Origin: Herpetosiphonaceae bacterium
GTDB lineage: Bacteria > Chloroflexota > Chloroflexia > Chloroflexales > Kallotenuaceae
Assembly (NCBI GenBank): GCA_013821605.1
Contig: JACDGP010000039.1
Coordinates: forward strand, 1-43,079
Length of the DNA: 43,079 bases
Reading direction: 5' to 3'
In this document: piece by piece, positions 25,495 to 33,438 of the stretch
Numbering within the stretch: the first letter of the stretch is position 1
How the letters are laid out: each line of letters opens with the position of its first letter
Notes under the pieces: generated by a model
What the model saw: only the letters and a program-made list of their open reading frames with translations
Databases searched by the model: none
What the model was told of the DNA's origin: nothing
Translations under genes and position numbers: made by a program

Positions 25495-26400
25495 ATGCCA
25501 CGACGTTTCACGCTCGTACTCTTGACCATCATCTGCCTTACCGCTCTTAGCTCCAGGCAGAGCGCCCACGCCGCTACCCCCTGGAGCGGCCTCACGGACT
25601 ACACCATCCAAGTTGGTAGCTATCAACGTACCTATCATGTCCACCTTCCCGTCTCCTACACCGGCACGACCGCCCTGCCACTGGTCGTGGCCCTGCACGC
25701 CTCCAAGGACAACGGTCCGAATATGTCCGGCCTCACTCACTTCAACACGGTAGCCGATACCTATGGCGTCATCGCCGCATATCCAGATGCACTCAAGGGC
25801 GTTTGGAACATGGACGGGACCGCACCGCAAGACGACTTCGCCTTTATCTCGGCGATGATCCAGCAGCTGCGTAGCAGCTTCGCGGTGAATGCCCATCAGA
25901 TCTACGCGATGGGCTTTTCCGAGGGCGGCCAAATGACCGAGGAGTTAGGCTGCAACCTTAGTTCGCAATTGGCCGGCATTGCTTCCGTCTCCGGCCACAT
26001 GTCCAGCACCTATGCCTGCCCAGTCGCTCATCCCATGCCCTACCTTACCTTTCATGGCACAGCTGACACCATCTGGTCCTATACCGGGTGGGCCGGCCTC
26101 AGAGATGGCAAGCACTTGATGGGCGCAACCGATGCTCAGAACAAGTGGGCTTCGCTTGCCTCCTGCACCGCCCCTGCCACCACAACCAACATGCCCAATA
26201 CCGTGCTGACCGATGGTACGACCGAACAACTGCGTGCGATTGGCGGATGCGCAAGCGGTGTTCAGACGCAGTTGTACACCATCACCAATGGTGGCCACAC
26301 CTGGCCGGGCGGTCAACTCTTACCATGGTTTGGGCTGACGAGCCTCGACATTGATGCCAGCACCCTGATCTGGCAATTCTTCGCACAGTATCAAAACTGA
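25495..26400 (+). CDS. Secreted PHB-depolymerase-family esterase
   Basis: The 301-residue protein has a signal peptide (hydrophobic core, cleavage near SAHA-AT) and an alpha/beta hydrolase of the poly(3-hydroxybutyrate) depolymerase/feruloyl esterase (LpqC-like) family. The catalytic Ser142 is in GFSEGGQM, Asp191 in HGTADTIW and His268 in GGHTWPGG. Substrates in this family are polyester chains or plant-wall feruloyl and acetyl esters. It is monocistronic, lies under the cyclic-di-GMP riboswitch, and is followed by a hairpin at 26454-26480. Regulation by cyclic-di-GMP suggests that secretion is tied to the surface-attached or developmental state. Confidence 0.88.
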   Translation: MPRRFTLVLLTIICLTALSSRQSAHAATPWSGLTDYTIQVGSYQRTYHVHLPVSYTGTTALPLVVALHASKDNGPNMSGLTHFNTVADTYGVIAAYPDALKGVWNMDGTAPQDDFAFISAMIQQLRSSFAVNAHQIYAMGFSEGGQMTEELGCNLSSQLAGIASVSGHMSSTYACPVAHPMPYLTFHGTADTIWSYTGWAGLRDGKHLMGATDAQNKWASLASCTAPATTTNMPNTVLTDGTTEQLRAIGGCASGVQTQLYTITNGGHTWPGGQLLPWFGLTSLDIDASTLIWQFFAQYQN

Positions 26401-26453
26401 ACCCGGCCGAGCTCATGGGAGGACCACGATAAAACGATTGCTCACGTGAGAAT

Positions 26454-26483
26454 ACTGCCCCGGCTCTGTGCCGGGGCAGTTTC
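26454..26483 (+). terminator. Hairpin after the esterase gene
   Basis: ACTGCCCCGGC (26454-26464) and GCCGGGGCAGT (26470-26480) make a perfect 11-bp stem with a five-base loop, followed by TTC with only a short T run. The stem is strong; the poor T tract makes it a probable, not certain, intrinsic terminator for the esterase transcript. It also lies beyond the end of the converging telA operon. Confidence 0.6.
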
Positions 26484-26614
26484 GTGCCGACGTTCGCGTG
26501 CTGAGCACTGCGCCGTTCTTAAGGAGCGTTTCATCTCTTTGGCTCGACCGGACGGGCGGAGCCGTACGGGCTATCACCAGTTCACCGCTGGTGACCTAAG
26601 AGCGTCTCGAATGG

Positions 26615-27889
26615 CTAGGTCGTCTCCAGACGTCTGGTTGCGTTCGACACCAGATCGTTCACCACATTATCGCTCACACGCTCGGTCGCGTTCTGAATGA
26701 CTCGTTGTGCGGTCACGATGGCGTCATCGACCTCGGCCCGGCGCTGTTTGCCGGTCGCGTATGCGTCCATAATGCCCTGTGCCTGTTGCTCCACTGCTCC
26801 GGCCATTGCTGCAATCGTCTGTGGCGTGAGCGACGGCGTCTGAACCGCCTCAGCAATCAGTGGCACCGCCTGTGCCCCGGCGTTGGCATACGCTGTCAAC
26901 CACTCGTTCGCAGCCTCGGCGACAACTTTTTCCATCATCGCCCCCTGCTGACTCTGGATCATCATGCGCCATTGCAGGATGGTTCCTTTCATGACCGGGA
27001 TCGTCAAGTTGATCAGCAGATCGAGCTTCTGCGCCAGGCCGATGTCGAGCGTGCGCATATTCGTCACTTGTGGCGAGGTGGTCCAGCCGACGAAGAGCCG
27101 ATTCTTGTACTCCGCAATCTTAATCTCCATGTTGTTGACGAACTCGGCGATCAAGCGCTTGCGTTCCGACCGTAGGCGGTCGCCCGGATTGTTCGGATCG
27201 ACCGTGATTGTGGCGACATCGCGCGTCGCCATATCGCGAATCAACTCCATCACCCCAATGGTGCCAATCACGTTCATGATCTCCTGCTCGTTCGTCGTGT
27301 AAAGCTGGTCGTACATATGGACGTTACGCACGAGTTGCTGCGCCTTACCGGCCAGGCGTGACGTGGCACGGTCGAGTTGCTGCTCCAGCGACATCGCATC
27401 TTCCATCAGTGCTTCCAGCAGCGACTTGTGCCGTCCAAACCAGCCGCGCACACCCTGAGCCCACTTTTCCAGCTTCTCGCGCGTCTGTGGGTCAGAAATG
27501 TCGTACTTACCGCGGATCTTGCGCATCTCGTTGTTGAGGTCGCGCATCAGCGCTGTAAGCTCCGGAATATCAACGGGTGTGACCTCACGGAGCAGTTGAT
27601 CGATCAACGAGTTCATGCCCGCGATCGCATCTTTGCCGAACTCCATAAAGATCTGCGTATTGGCGAGCATCTGCGGGTACAACTCCGCAGCGAGTTGTTG
27701 AGCATTGGCCAGACTTTGGCCCGTCAATAAATCTTTGCAGATCAGTTGCTGGCGGGTCGCTTGGCTGCCGGCCAACTGCATCATATACTCATTGGCCTGA
27801 CCTTCAGGCGACGGGGGGACGATGAGTTGTGTACTCACACCCACAGGCCGCGGAAACTGTACCTGGAGGTTGCCACTTGAAGTTGTCAT
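26615..27889 (-). CDS. telA: TelA/KlaA family (toxic anion resistance) protein
   Basis: The 424-residue protein is almost wholly helical and charged, as expected for TelA (toxic-anion or tellurite resistance, YceH-like): repeated helices with the conserved end part (TLDIGLAQKLDLLINLTIPVMKGTI, then QWRMMIQSQQG, then a final helix rich in Ala/Gln). There is no signal peptide or membrane segment, so it is cytosolic, probably acting at the membrane face with XpaC. AGGAG lies six bases before the ATG at 27889; the longer open frame upstream overlaps the previous gene and lacks that site. It is the last gene of a four-gene minus-strand operon, 23 bases after the solute-binding protein. Biochemical activity is unknown for the family. 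Confidence 0.85.
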   Translation of the reverse strand: MTTSSGNLQVQFPRPVGVSTQLIVPPSPEGQANEYMMQLAGSQATRQQLICKDLLTGQSLANAQQLAAELYPQMLANTQIFMEFGKDAIAGMNSLIDQLLREVTPVDIPELTALMRDLNNEMRKIRGKYDISDPQTREKLEKWAQGVRGWFGRHKSLLEALMEDAMSLEQQLDRATSRLAGKAQQLVRNVHMYDQLYTTNEQEIMNVIGTIGVMELIRDMATRDVATITVDPNNPGDRLRSERKRLIAEFVNNMEIKIAEYKNRLFVGWTTSPQVTNMRTLDIGLAQKLDLLINLTIPVMKGTILQWRMMIQSQQGAMMEKVVAEAANEWLTAYANAGAQAVPLIAEAVQTPSLTPQTIAAMAGAVEQQAQGIMDAYATGKQRRAEVDDAIVTAQRVIQNATERVSDNVVNDLVSNATRRLETT

Positions 27890-27912
27890 ACCAGTCTCCT
27901 TAAGCGAATCGA

Positions 27913-29055
27913 CTACTTGCTGCAGGCACCATTTTTTAGACACTCCTGCAGCATCAGAATGACCTCCGCACTCGGCAGCTTGGTTGTCTGAATTCTGTCT
28001 GCCAGGGGCATGTTGGGGAACGCCGTTAGATCCGTAACACCCAGCAGGATCGAGCGGAAACCATACCGTTTCCAAGCGATGCTCTGAATCTGGGGATCCT
28101 TAAGCGCGTCGATGAGCCGCCCTGCGTCTTTGTTGAGCGCCAGAACCGGATGCTCGTTATAAACAGTTGGGTCTGGATACAGGATGCGCACATCCTTCAA
28201 GATCTGCGTGGCCTGTTGCGGATTCTGCACCACCTTCTCAATAATCTGCGATTCATAGCCTGCGTACAGCGGCGAGCTTAGTTCGCCACCCTCCAGCAGC
28301 CATTGATCAAAGCCGAAACCAGAGCTCCTGGCCTGGAGTCCTTGCGCGTCGTAGAGCGCCTTGATCGTTGGCAAGGCCACACGAGCTTCTTGGATCGTTG
28401 GTGGTCTGTAGACATCGTTGGTCGACACAATACTCAGCTGCAACAGATACAACGTGAAGCCGCTGTTCGATTGGGTAGGATTAGTACTCTCAACGATGAT
28501 TGGACCGCGTAATGTCGGTGCGTTAATATCCGTCCAAGTCTTCCCTTTCAGAACATTCGCAAGTAACAGCTCTTTCATCTTGACAATGAAATAGCGGTCA
28601 TTGCGTTTTTCGACGATCCCAATAGTGCTGAGTGCGGTGACGCCTTCGGGGCCGGCATAGATCACTTCCGGTGAGTTAAGCACCGTCTCCGCCCGGTAGC
28701 CGGGATAGTCCGCGAGGTTATGTTTCGCCTCAAAGACAAGTTGCGCGCTGGCACTGGAAGGCCACAGGCAGTTGACGCCGCGCTGTTTGAGCTCATCTGT
28801 CGAGAGCAGCACCTGGTCCAGCGACCCCGTCGCGCGGAAATCAATCGTAAGCGCGTATTTAGACTGCAGGATCTGCTTTACCTCCTGATCGGCCATGAGA
28901 CCCGTCTTCTCGCTGCCGCCGAGACAGGTGACCGTGATTGCCGGCGGCCCAGCGGGTGCTGCTGTCGGCCGGAAAACGGTCGATAGTAACACGACGGTTA
29001 TCAACGTAATAAGTACCAGGCCGGCACCGATGCCAAACCGAAGGGTACGGCTCAT
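27913..29055 (-). CDS. Membrane-anchored solute-binding-like protein
   Basis: The 380-residue protein has an N-terminal membrane anchor (AGLVLITLITVVLLSTVF) with no lipobox cysteine. The rest is a periplasmic-binding-protein-like fold: ITVTCLGGSEK at the first strand, a middle STNPTQSNSGFTLYLLQL motif and a C-terminal lobe ending in a cysteine-containing tail. The NPxQSNSG motif is shared with the VWA protein upstream in the operon, so the two are paralogues. No permease or ATPase is present, so it more likely senses than transports. It follows xpaC by nine bases. Ligand unknown; the fold resembles oxyanion-binding proteins. Confidence 0.75.
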   Translation of the reverse strand: MSRTLRFGIGAGLVLITLITVVLLSTVFRPTAAPAGPPAITVTCLGGSEKTGLMADQEVKQILQSKYALTIDFRATGSLDQVLLSTDELKQRGVNCLWPSSASAQLVFEAKHNLADYPGYRAETVLNSPEVIYAGPEGVTALSTIGIVEKRNDRYFIVKMKELLLANVLKGKTWTDINAPTLRGPIIVESTNPTQSNSGFTLYLLQLSIVSTNDVYRPPTIQEARVALPTIKALYDAQGLQARSSGFGFDQWLLEGGELSSPLYAGYESQIIEKVVQNPQQATQILKDVRILYPDPTVYNEHPVLALNKDAGRLIDALKDPQIQSIAWKRYGFRSILLGVTDLTAFPNMPLADRIQTTKLPSAEVILMLQECLKNGACSK

Positions 29056-29064
29056 CTGCGTTCC

Positions 29065-29691
29065 TTATGTGAGTGCACTATATTTCGTTGCTTCAAGCAT
29101 CTTGAGGGCGACGTCGTACCCCAGGGTATCCCCACGCTCGACCAGTTTGATGCTTTTCACCAAGAAATCGGCGAAGCCCGCGATCGCGGCTTCGCCTTGT
29201 CGTAGTTTCTCATCGGGTGCATCGAAGTAGCGCGGATGCTGCTGAATGTCGACATACTGGTCGATCACAACGACGAGGTTTGCGATATGCCCCTGCAGAA
29301 TCGTCGCCGTCGATAGCAGCGCGTTCGAGTTGCGCTCTCGGATTCGGGTAATCAGTACCTCCGTATCCGCACACTCCTGCTCGATGAGTTGCTTCGTCTG
29401 CGGCGCAACAATCGTCGCTGCGTGGCGCCGGATCTCGCTAAGTTGTTTCAACACTGCCCTGACCTTGAGTTCGGCTTCGGCGCTGTAGACGTCGAACTCC
29501 ACCTGACGCGTGCTCCGTGTGTCAACCATCAACCAGACTCCGGTGGCGGCTAGCAGGAAGAGCACGGACGCCACCAGGAGCGATATCACAAGCGACCAGT
29601 TCGCGCTCCGCAGCACCAGGAACGTCGCACCGAAGACCGCCACACCACCGAGCAAGGCCACCGGAACAGCCAACTGTCCTCGTTTTATCAT
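29065..29691 (-). CDS. XpaC-like membrane protein
   Basis: The 208-residue product has two N-terminal membrane helices (VALLGGVAVFGATFLVL and VISLLVASVLFLLAATGVWLM) and a long cytosolic helical region (AEAELKVRAVLKQLSEIRRHAATI and onward). This is the layout of XpaC (5-bromo-4-chloroindolyl phosphate hydrolysis protein), and the pairing with telA is the yceG/telA-type association known in Firmicutes. XpaC members are thought to be scaffolds rather than true phosphatases. It lies 11 bases after the VWA gene and nine before the solute-binding gene. No catalytic residues are seen. Confidence 0.7.
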   Translation of the reverse strand: MIKRGQLAVPVALLGGVAVFGATFLVLRSANWSLVISLLVASVLFLLAATGVWLMVDTRSTRQVEFDVYSAEAELKVRAVLKQLSEIRRHAATIVAPQTKQLIEQECADTEVLITRIRERNSNALLSTATILQGHIANLVVVIDQYVDIQQHPRYFDAPDEKLRQGEAAIAGFADFLVKSIKLVERGDTLGYDVALKMLEATKYSALT

Positions 29692-29702
29692 GACGCCGAT
29701 CC

Positions 29703-31349
29703 CTATTTGTAGCCGGTGGCTTGCCGCAGCGCGTCGACCAGGTTGGTGTTGACAATCACGCTCCCGCGCGTCTTATCTGCCAGTTCCTTCAGTTGTGATG
29801 GATCCGCATCGCCGAAGGCAATCGAGATAATCGGGATATTCATAGACGTAATCGTGCCGACAGCTTCGCTGGCACCGTCGGTATCGGACCGCCCATCGGT
29901 CATCACGATGATCAACCGCTTGTGGCTATCGTTCGCCTGCTGATTAAAGAGTTGTGCTGCCTGCTTAAGGCAGGCATACATATTCGTTCCATCTTGAGGT
30001 TTGAACGTATGGATATTGTCGTACAGCCCATTGAGTTTCTGAGCGTCGTTGCCCTCAACCGTCCACGGCCCACCGACAACCGCACTGTCGAAGATCATCA
30101 CCGTCGTAACGTCCTCGGGATGGGTCTGGAGGTTATAGCCGGTAGCAATCGCTTGGTCAAAGATCAGCTTCGATGCCTGATCGAGGTCGCTCCATCCTTT
30201 GGACGCCATACTCCCGGAGCCATCGAGACAGTAGATCGTATGCGTCGGCCGGCGGTAGCTCGTCTGGTAGCGTGCCAGCGCCGCTTGGATCACATCGGCG
30301 GCCGGGTACGTGATCGGACGCTGCCTCAGTGTCGCCTTAATGCCCCATTCCTGGTTAAAGACCTTGGCGTCCGGGTGGTCAAACGTCAGGCCGATGCTGC
30401 TCACCGGTCGGCGGCCCAGGCTCACAAGCTTCTGCTGGGCCTCCGGCGACAGCAGATAGCTCTGCAGATCCTGAAACGCCTGATCTTTCCGGCTGTTCTC
30501 CACCCCAGGATGTGGAAAAAATCCCATTGGTGCATCGGCGATCGCTAGGCTCTCCTTTGGGTAGACAACGTAGAGTGGCTCGTGTCCTTGCGCCGTAAGC
30601 TCCAGGTTCTTTTCGATCACCAGTGCCTCATACACAAAAAGCGACCGGCATGTTGCTTCGTTCTTGACACAGTCGTTCATCAGCGTGCCGGAGCTTGGTG
30701 GCGTTTGATCCATTGCCCGAATAAAGCGGGTAATGCCATCTTTGACCGGCGCGGAGTCCAGTTGCGGCATCGTCAAAGCCACGCCGGGCCCATTGCCGGC
30801 AAAGTAGTTCAGAAAGCCGAAGAAGACGGTTGCCCCCGAGTTCGACTGGCCCGGATTGGTCAGCCAGGCTGTCGTCTTGCCCGACTCGACCGCGTTCAAG
30901 ATCTCGCTGATCGAGACATCGCGCCCCACAAAGCCAAGCTTGGCCATCTCGGATTTCCAGCCCGCGTAGACCAGGGGTGTGATAAACATGGGTTTGACAT
31001 GCTGCAGTTTCCCGGCCTTATCACCGACCTGCAGGAAGACCGTGCTGGCGAACCAGTACACATCGTAGGTGCTGGTACCGGCTGCCAGCAGTGTGGCCTG
31101 ATCGACGGAGCCTTTCAGGGTATAGTTGCAGGTGAGCTTATGCGAGCGGCACCAGGGCACCACAATCTCGTTGAGGATCTTCTCCTGCTCGCTGCCAGCG
31201 ATGATGTTAAGCACCGCCGGATCGGCGTTATATGTTGTCACAGCCGTCGCTCCGGTCGTCACAACATTGGACGTCCCGCCACACGCCGACATCCCAACAC
31301 TGGCCATGAGCATCACCAACAACACCACGACCGTAGCTTTATGGGGCAT
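29703..31349 (-). CDS. Lipoprotein with solute-binding and VWA domains
   Basis: The 548-residue protein begins with a lipobox (SVGMSAC). Residues of about 40-340 form a solute-binding-like domain with LTNPGQSNSGATVFFGF, related to the third protein of the operon, and the last 180 residues a von Willebrand factor A domain. The metal-ion site is present: DGSGSM with Asp376 (MIDAS DxSxS), Thr in the QDGTNMY phrase and Asp in VMTDGRSD. VWA domains bind protein partners through a divalent metal. GAGG at six bases supports the ATG at 31349 over the earlier one at 31361. It is the first gene of the VWA-SBP/XpaC/SBP/TelA operon, and would sit outside the membrane as a sensing or recruiting module. 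Confidence 0.85.
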   Translation of the reverse strand: MPHKATVVVLLVMLMASVGMSACGGTSNVVTTGATAVTTYNADPAVLNIIAGSEQEKILNEIVVPWCRSHKLTCNYTLKGSVDQATLLAAGTSTYDVYWFASTVFLQVGDKAGKLQHVKPMFITPLVYAGWKSEMAKLGFVGRDVSISEILNAVESGKTTAWLTNPGQSNSGATVFFGFLNYFAGNGPGVALTMPQLDSAPVKDGITRFIRAMDQTPPSSGTLMNDCVKNEATCRSLFVYEALVIEKNLELTAQGHEPLYVVYPKESLAIADAPMGFFPHPGVENSRKDQAFQDLQSYLLSPEAQQKLVSLGRRPVSSIGLTFDHPDAKVFNQEWGIKATLRQRPITYPAADVIQAALARYQTSYRRPTHTIYCLDGSGSMASKGWSDLDQASKLIFDQAIATGYNLQTHPEDVTTVMIFDSAVVGGPWTVEGNDAQKLNGLYDNIHTFKPQDGTNMYACLKQAAQLFNQQANDSHKRLIIVMTDGRSDTDGASEAVGTITSMNIPIISIAFGDADPSQLKELADKTRGSVIVNTNLVDALRQATGYK

Positions 31350-31631
31350 CTCGATCCTCATTTCTGTCCATCATGCGCCTCCGCGCGCCGACGCTCCATC
31401 GCTCACCCGGATCATCGCTATGCTGTACGTATGGCTCGTGCAAGATGTTGCACCGGCGCCAGCAAACGTGGTATGGCGAGACCGATATGCAGCTGCTGGT
31501 CCGATACCGCAATCATACGGTATTCGGATTAAGACTAGGTTAAGCCCTGGATTTGGACCCAACGCTAGCGGCGCTCGATTATCCTGCCCACCTCCACTAC
31601 ATCGTAACTCTAGGACGTCACTGTCTATGCT

Positions 31632-31916
31632 CTAGTCTTCCTGAGTGTGGCTGCCAATCTTGTCAACAATGAGGCTGGCGAAGGTTGGTGCTTGCTTAGC
31701 AATGCTATCTAGCACCTCACGATGTGTTTTTGGCGGCGAACGTAGGGCAGCAGCCTGGCCGATAACAATTTGGACCATAAGCTCGGGAACGAGTTTGAAG
31801 AGCTGTGTCAGAAAGTCATCTGTAGCTGCTGCCCGCAACAACGTATCGCGGATCGCTGCCGGAAAAAGAACCGAAGCATCAAGCACAACCCCAAAGGTAG
31901 GCACGCTAGCTATCAT
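31632..31916 (-). pseudogene. PIN-domain toxin with an internal in-frame deletion
   Basis: The 94-residue frame begins like a type II PIN toxin (VVLDASVLFPAAIRDTLLRAAATD) and then, without a break in frame, continues as the family's C-terminus (DDFLTQLFKLVPELMV, then QAAALRSPPKTHREVLDSIAK). In full-length relatives about 100 residues lie between these parts, including the conserved Asp/Glu residues of the nuclease site. The joint falls near 31815-31822. So the protein retains the first Asp but lacks the catalytic centre, and I call it inactive. It starts 11 bases inside the end of the HTH gene, as usual for an antitoxin-toxin pair. Confidence 0.75.
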
Positions 31917-32358
31917 AGAGCCCGAGCTCTTGACTCAACTGAGCCAGCTGCACCAATCCTTCCTCCCGTCGTGCATCCCGCTGCGCCTTATATTGCAGTA
32001 CATCTGCAAAGCGGACCCGGCGATGCCTGCCAGTCATCGTATGAGGTATTAGCCCTTGATCAAGGAGCTTGACCAGGTACGGTCGCGAGACATTAAGGAG
32101 TGCAGCCGCTTGCTGTGTCGTGAGCACCTTGTCCACCGGCACAAGCGTGACTGTCTGCCCTTCGACCAAATAATGGACCAGCATATGCATCAAGTGCAGG
32201 AGTGACGCTGGCACCTCGACCGCTTCGCCATCCGCACGTACCAGTCGCGGACGAGCTTGATCTGTCATATGATCAATGAACTGTTCAACCTTGCTTAAAG
32301 CTACATGTTCGCCCTCAGCCACGCTGATCGGCGCTTGTTCTATGACATGCTCTACCAT
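31906..32358 (-). CDS. HTH (excisionase/MerR-like) antitoxin
   Basis: The 150-residue protein has an N-terminal helical part and a clear HTH of the excisionase/MerR type near residues 75-125 (LTTQQAAALLNVSRPYLVKLLDQG, then the wing RRVRFADVLQYK). That domain pairs with PF13470-type PIN toxins in many genomes, and here it overlaps the remnant PIN gene by 11 bases, so it is probably an antitoxin and autorepressor. The start has AAGGAG six bases before the ATG at 32358; a longer frame starts at 32442 without such a site. The gene looks intact while its partner is broken. Confidence 0.8.
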   Translation of the reverse strand: MVEHVIEQAPISVAEGEHVALSKVEQFIDHMTDQARPRLVRADGEAVEVPASLLHLMHMLVHYLVEGQTVTLVPVDKVLTTQQAAALLNVSRPYLVKLLDQGLIPHTMTGRHRRVRFADVLQYKAQRDARREEGLVQLAQLSQELGLYDS

Positions 32359-32596
32359 CACCAGCTCCTTCTGCACGCCCTGAATGGTACCAGTATTCGC
32401 AATAAACGCAATAGGCGAGCCTTTTTCTCTTCTGACGATCATTCGCTATCATTCCTTGCATGACAACAAGAGGTCAGCGATGCAGCGAAATGACAATGAA
32501 TACGGTCACACTCCCCTCAAACTTTGCTCGCTTGCCTACTCCCCCTGTCCTATTCCTTCGTCATCATCGCCATCCTTGACCCTCATCGGTATGCTG

Positions 32597-32648
32597 CTTT
32601 GAAAGAATCATGCTATATGCTTTCAAAGTTCCGCACACTTTGAAAGCA
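32597..32648. promoter_or_regulatory. Three CTTTSAAAG operator-like sites at the start of the Fic gene
   Basis: CTTTGAAAG (32597-32605), CTTTCAAAG (32620-32628) and CTTTGAAAG (32638-32646) each form a short palindrome. The last two are the cores of a perfect 12-bp inverted repeat, TGCTTTCAAAGT and ACTTTGAAAGCA (32618-32629 and 32637-32648), with a seven-base centre. They flank or overlap the first codons of the Fic gene, so the site probably belongs to autoregulation; a later start for the Fic frame is possible. The repeat could also act as an RNA hairpin over the start. Confidence 0.5.
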
Positions 32649-33373
32649 GCCTTTATTCCTACTCGACTGCCACCCGCTCTTGTCTATGATGCGGCCCTGG
32701 TGCTTGCACTATCCCGTGCTGACACAGCGCTCGGTGAACTGGCGGGACTTGGTCGGCAGTTGCCCAACCCAAATCTCCTGATTGGGCCATATGTTCGGCG
32801 AGAGCCAGTGCTGTCATCACGCATCGAAGGTACCCGCACGAGTTTGTCTGAACTACTGCTCGACGAGGTAGATGATCATAGGCATCGTCCACAAGATGCC
32901 GATCTCCAGGAGGTCCGCAACTATATAGAGGCCCTGGAGTACGGCATTCAGCGTCTGCAAGAGTTCCCTCTTTCTCTACGATTGGTGCGCGAGATCCACG
33001 CTCGGCTGATGACCGGCTGGCTCCACTTCTTTCTCACCGGCGTAACCGAGACCGCTCATACGGCTGTACAGCAAGCCAAAACGCTCATGGATTTGCGCGA
33101 GGAGTTTCGTGCTCGGCTGCGTGATAAACCGAAAGCCCAGGCGCTGCTCGATGATTATTTGTGAACCCCTATATCACTGTCACGAAAGCAGCCCTGGCGC
33201 TGCAATCCTCAACCCCCACAGCACGCCCGGCTATACAGGTCCTGGAAGCCGATGGCATGCTGCAAGAGATGACCGGTGGTAATTGGCGACGAGTCTACCT
33301 TGCAACTCCCATTCTGCGAGCGATTGAAGGAGCAAGCACTGCTAGTTCCGAACATTTGCTATCCAACTCCTAA
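32610..33373 (+). pseudogene. Fic-family gene with catalytic core deleted and a frameshift
   Basis: The first part is a Fic protein's N-terminal domain: RLPPALVYDAALVLALSRAD, LLIGPYVRREPVLSSRIEGTRTSLSELLLDEV and IHARLMTG. It then jumps directly to GWLHFFLTGVTETAHTAV, which in full-length relatives follows the Fic core. The whole core with the HPFxDGNGR motif is missing; the joint is near 33009-33020. A further frameshift near 33155-33165 separates the last helix-turn-helix (VNPYITVTKAALALQ, MLQEMTGGNWRRVY), which continues in another frame to 33373. With no catalytic motif it cannot transfer AMP. It is divergent from the HTH antitoxin of the neighbouring PIN pair. Confidence 0.8.
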
Positions 33374-33378
33374 TTTCA

Positions 33379-33407
33379 ATAACATCCGTATGCGGTTGTA
33401 GTACAAT
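33379..33407 (+). promoter_or_regulatory. Promoter with an antitoxin-type palindrome
   Basis: ATAACA (33379-33384) and TACAAT (33402-33407) are 17 bases apart. The palindrome TTGTA-G-TACAA (33396-33406) covers the -10 box. Short palindromes overlapping the -10 are typical operators of ribbon-helix-helix antitoxins, and the RHH gene follows at 33439. Confidence 0.45.
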
Positions 33408-33438
33408 TAATACAGCTTTTCGTAGCTGGAGTACTCGT

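Noticed and set aside
26574-26594. Hairpin TCACCAG/CTGGTGA as terminator of the telA operon
   Set aside because: Only 7 bp, and no T tract follows on the minus strand; too weak to call.
32384-32602. 72-residue frame between the HTH antitoxin and the Fic gene
   Set aside because: It lies in the divergent promoter region, with low-complexity Ser/Pro text and no ribosome site.
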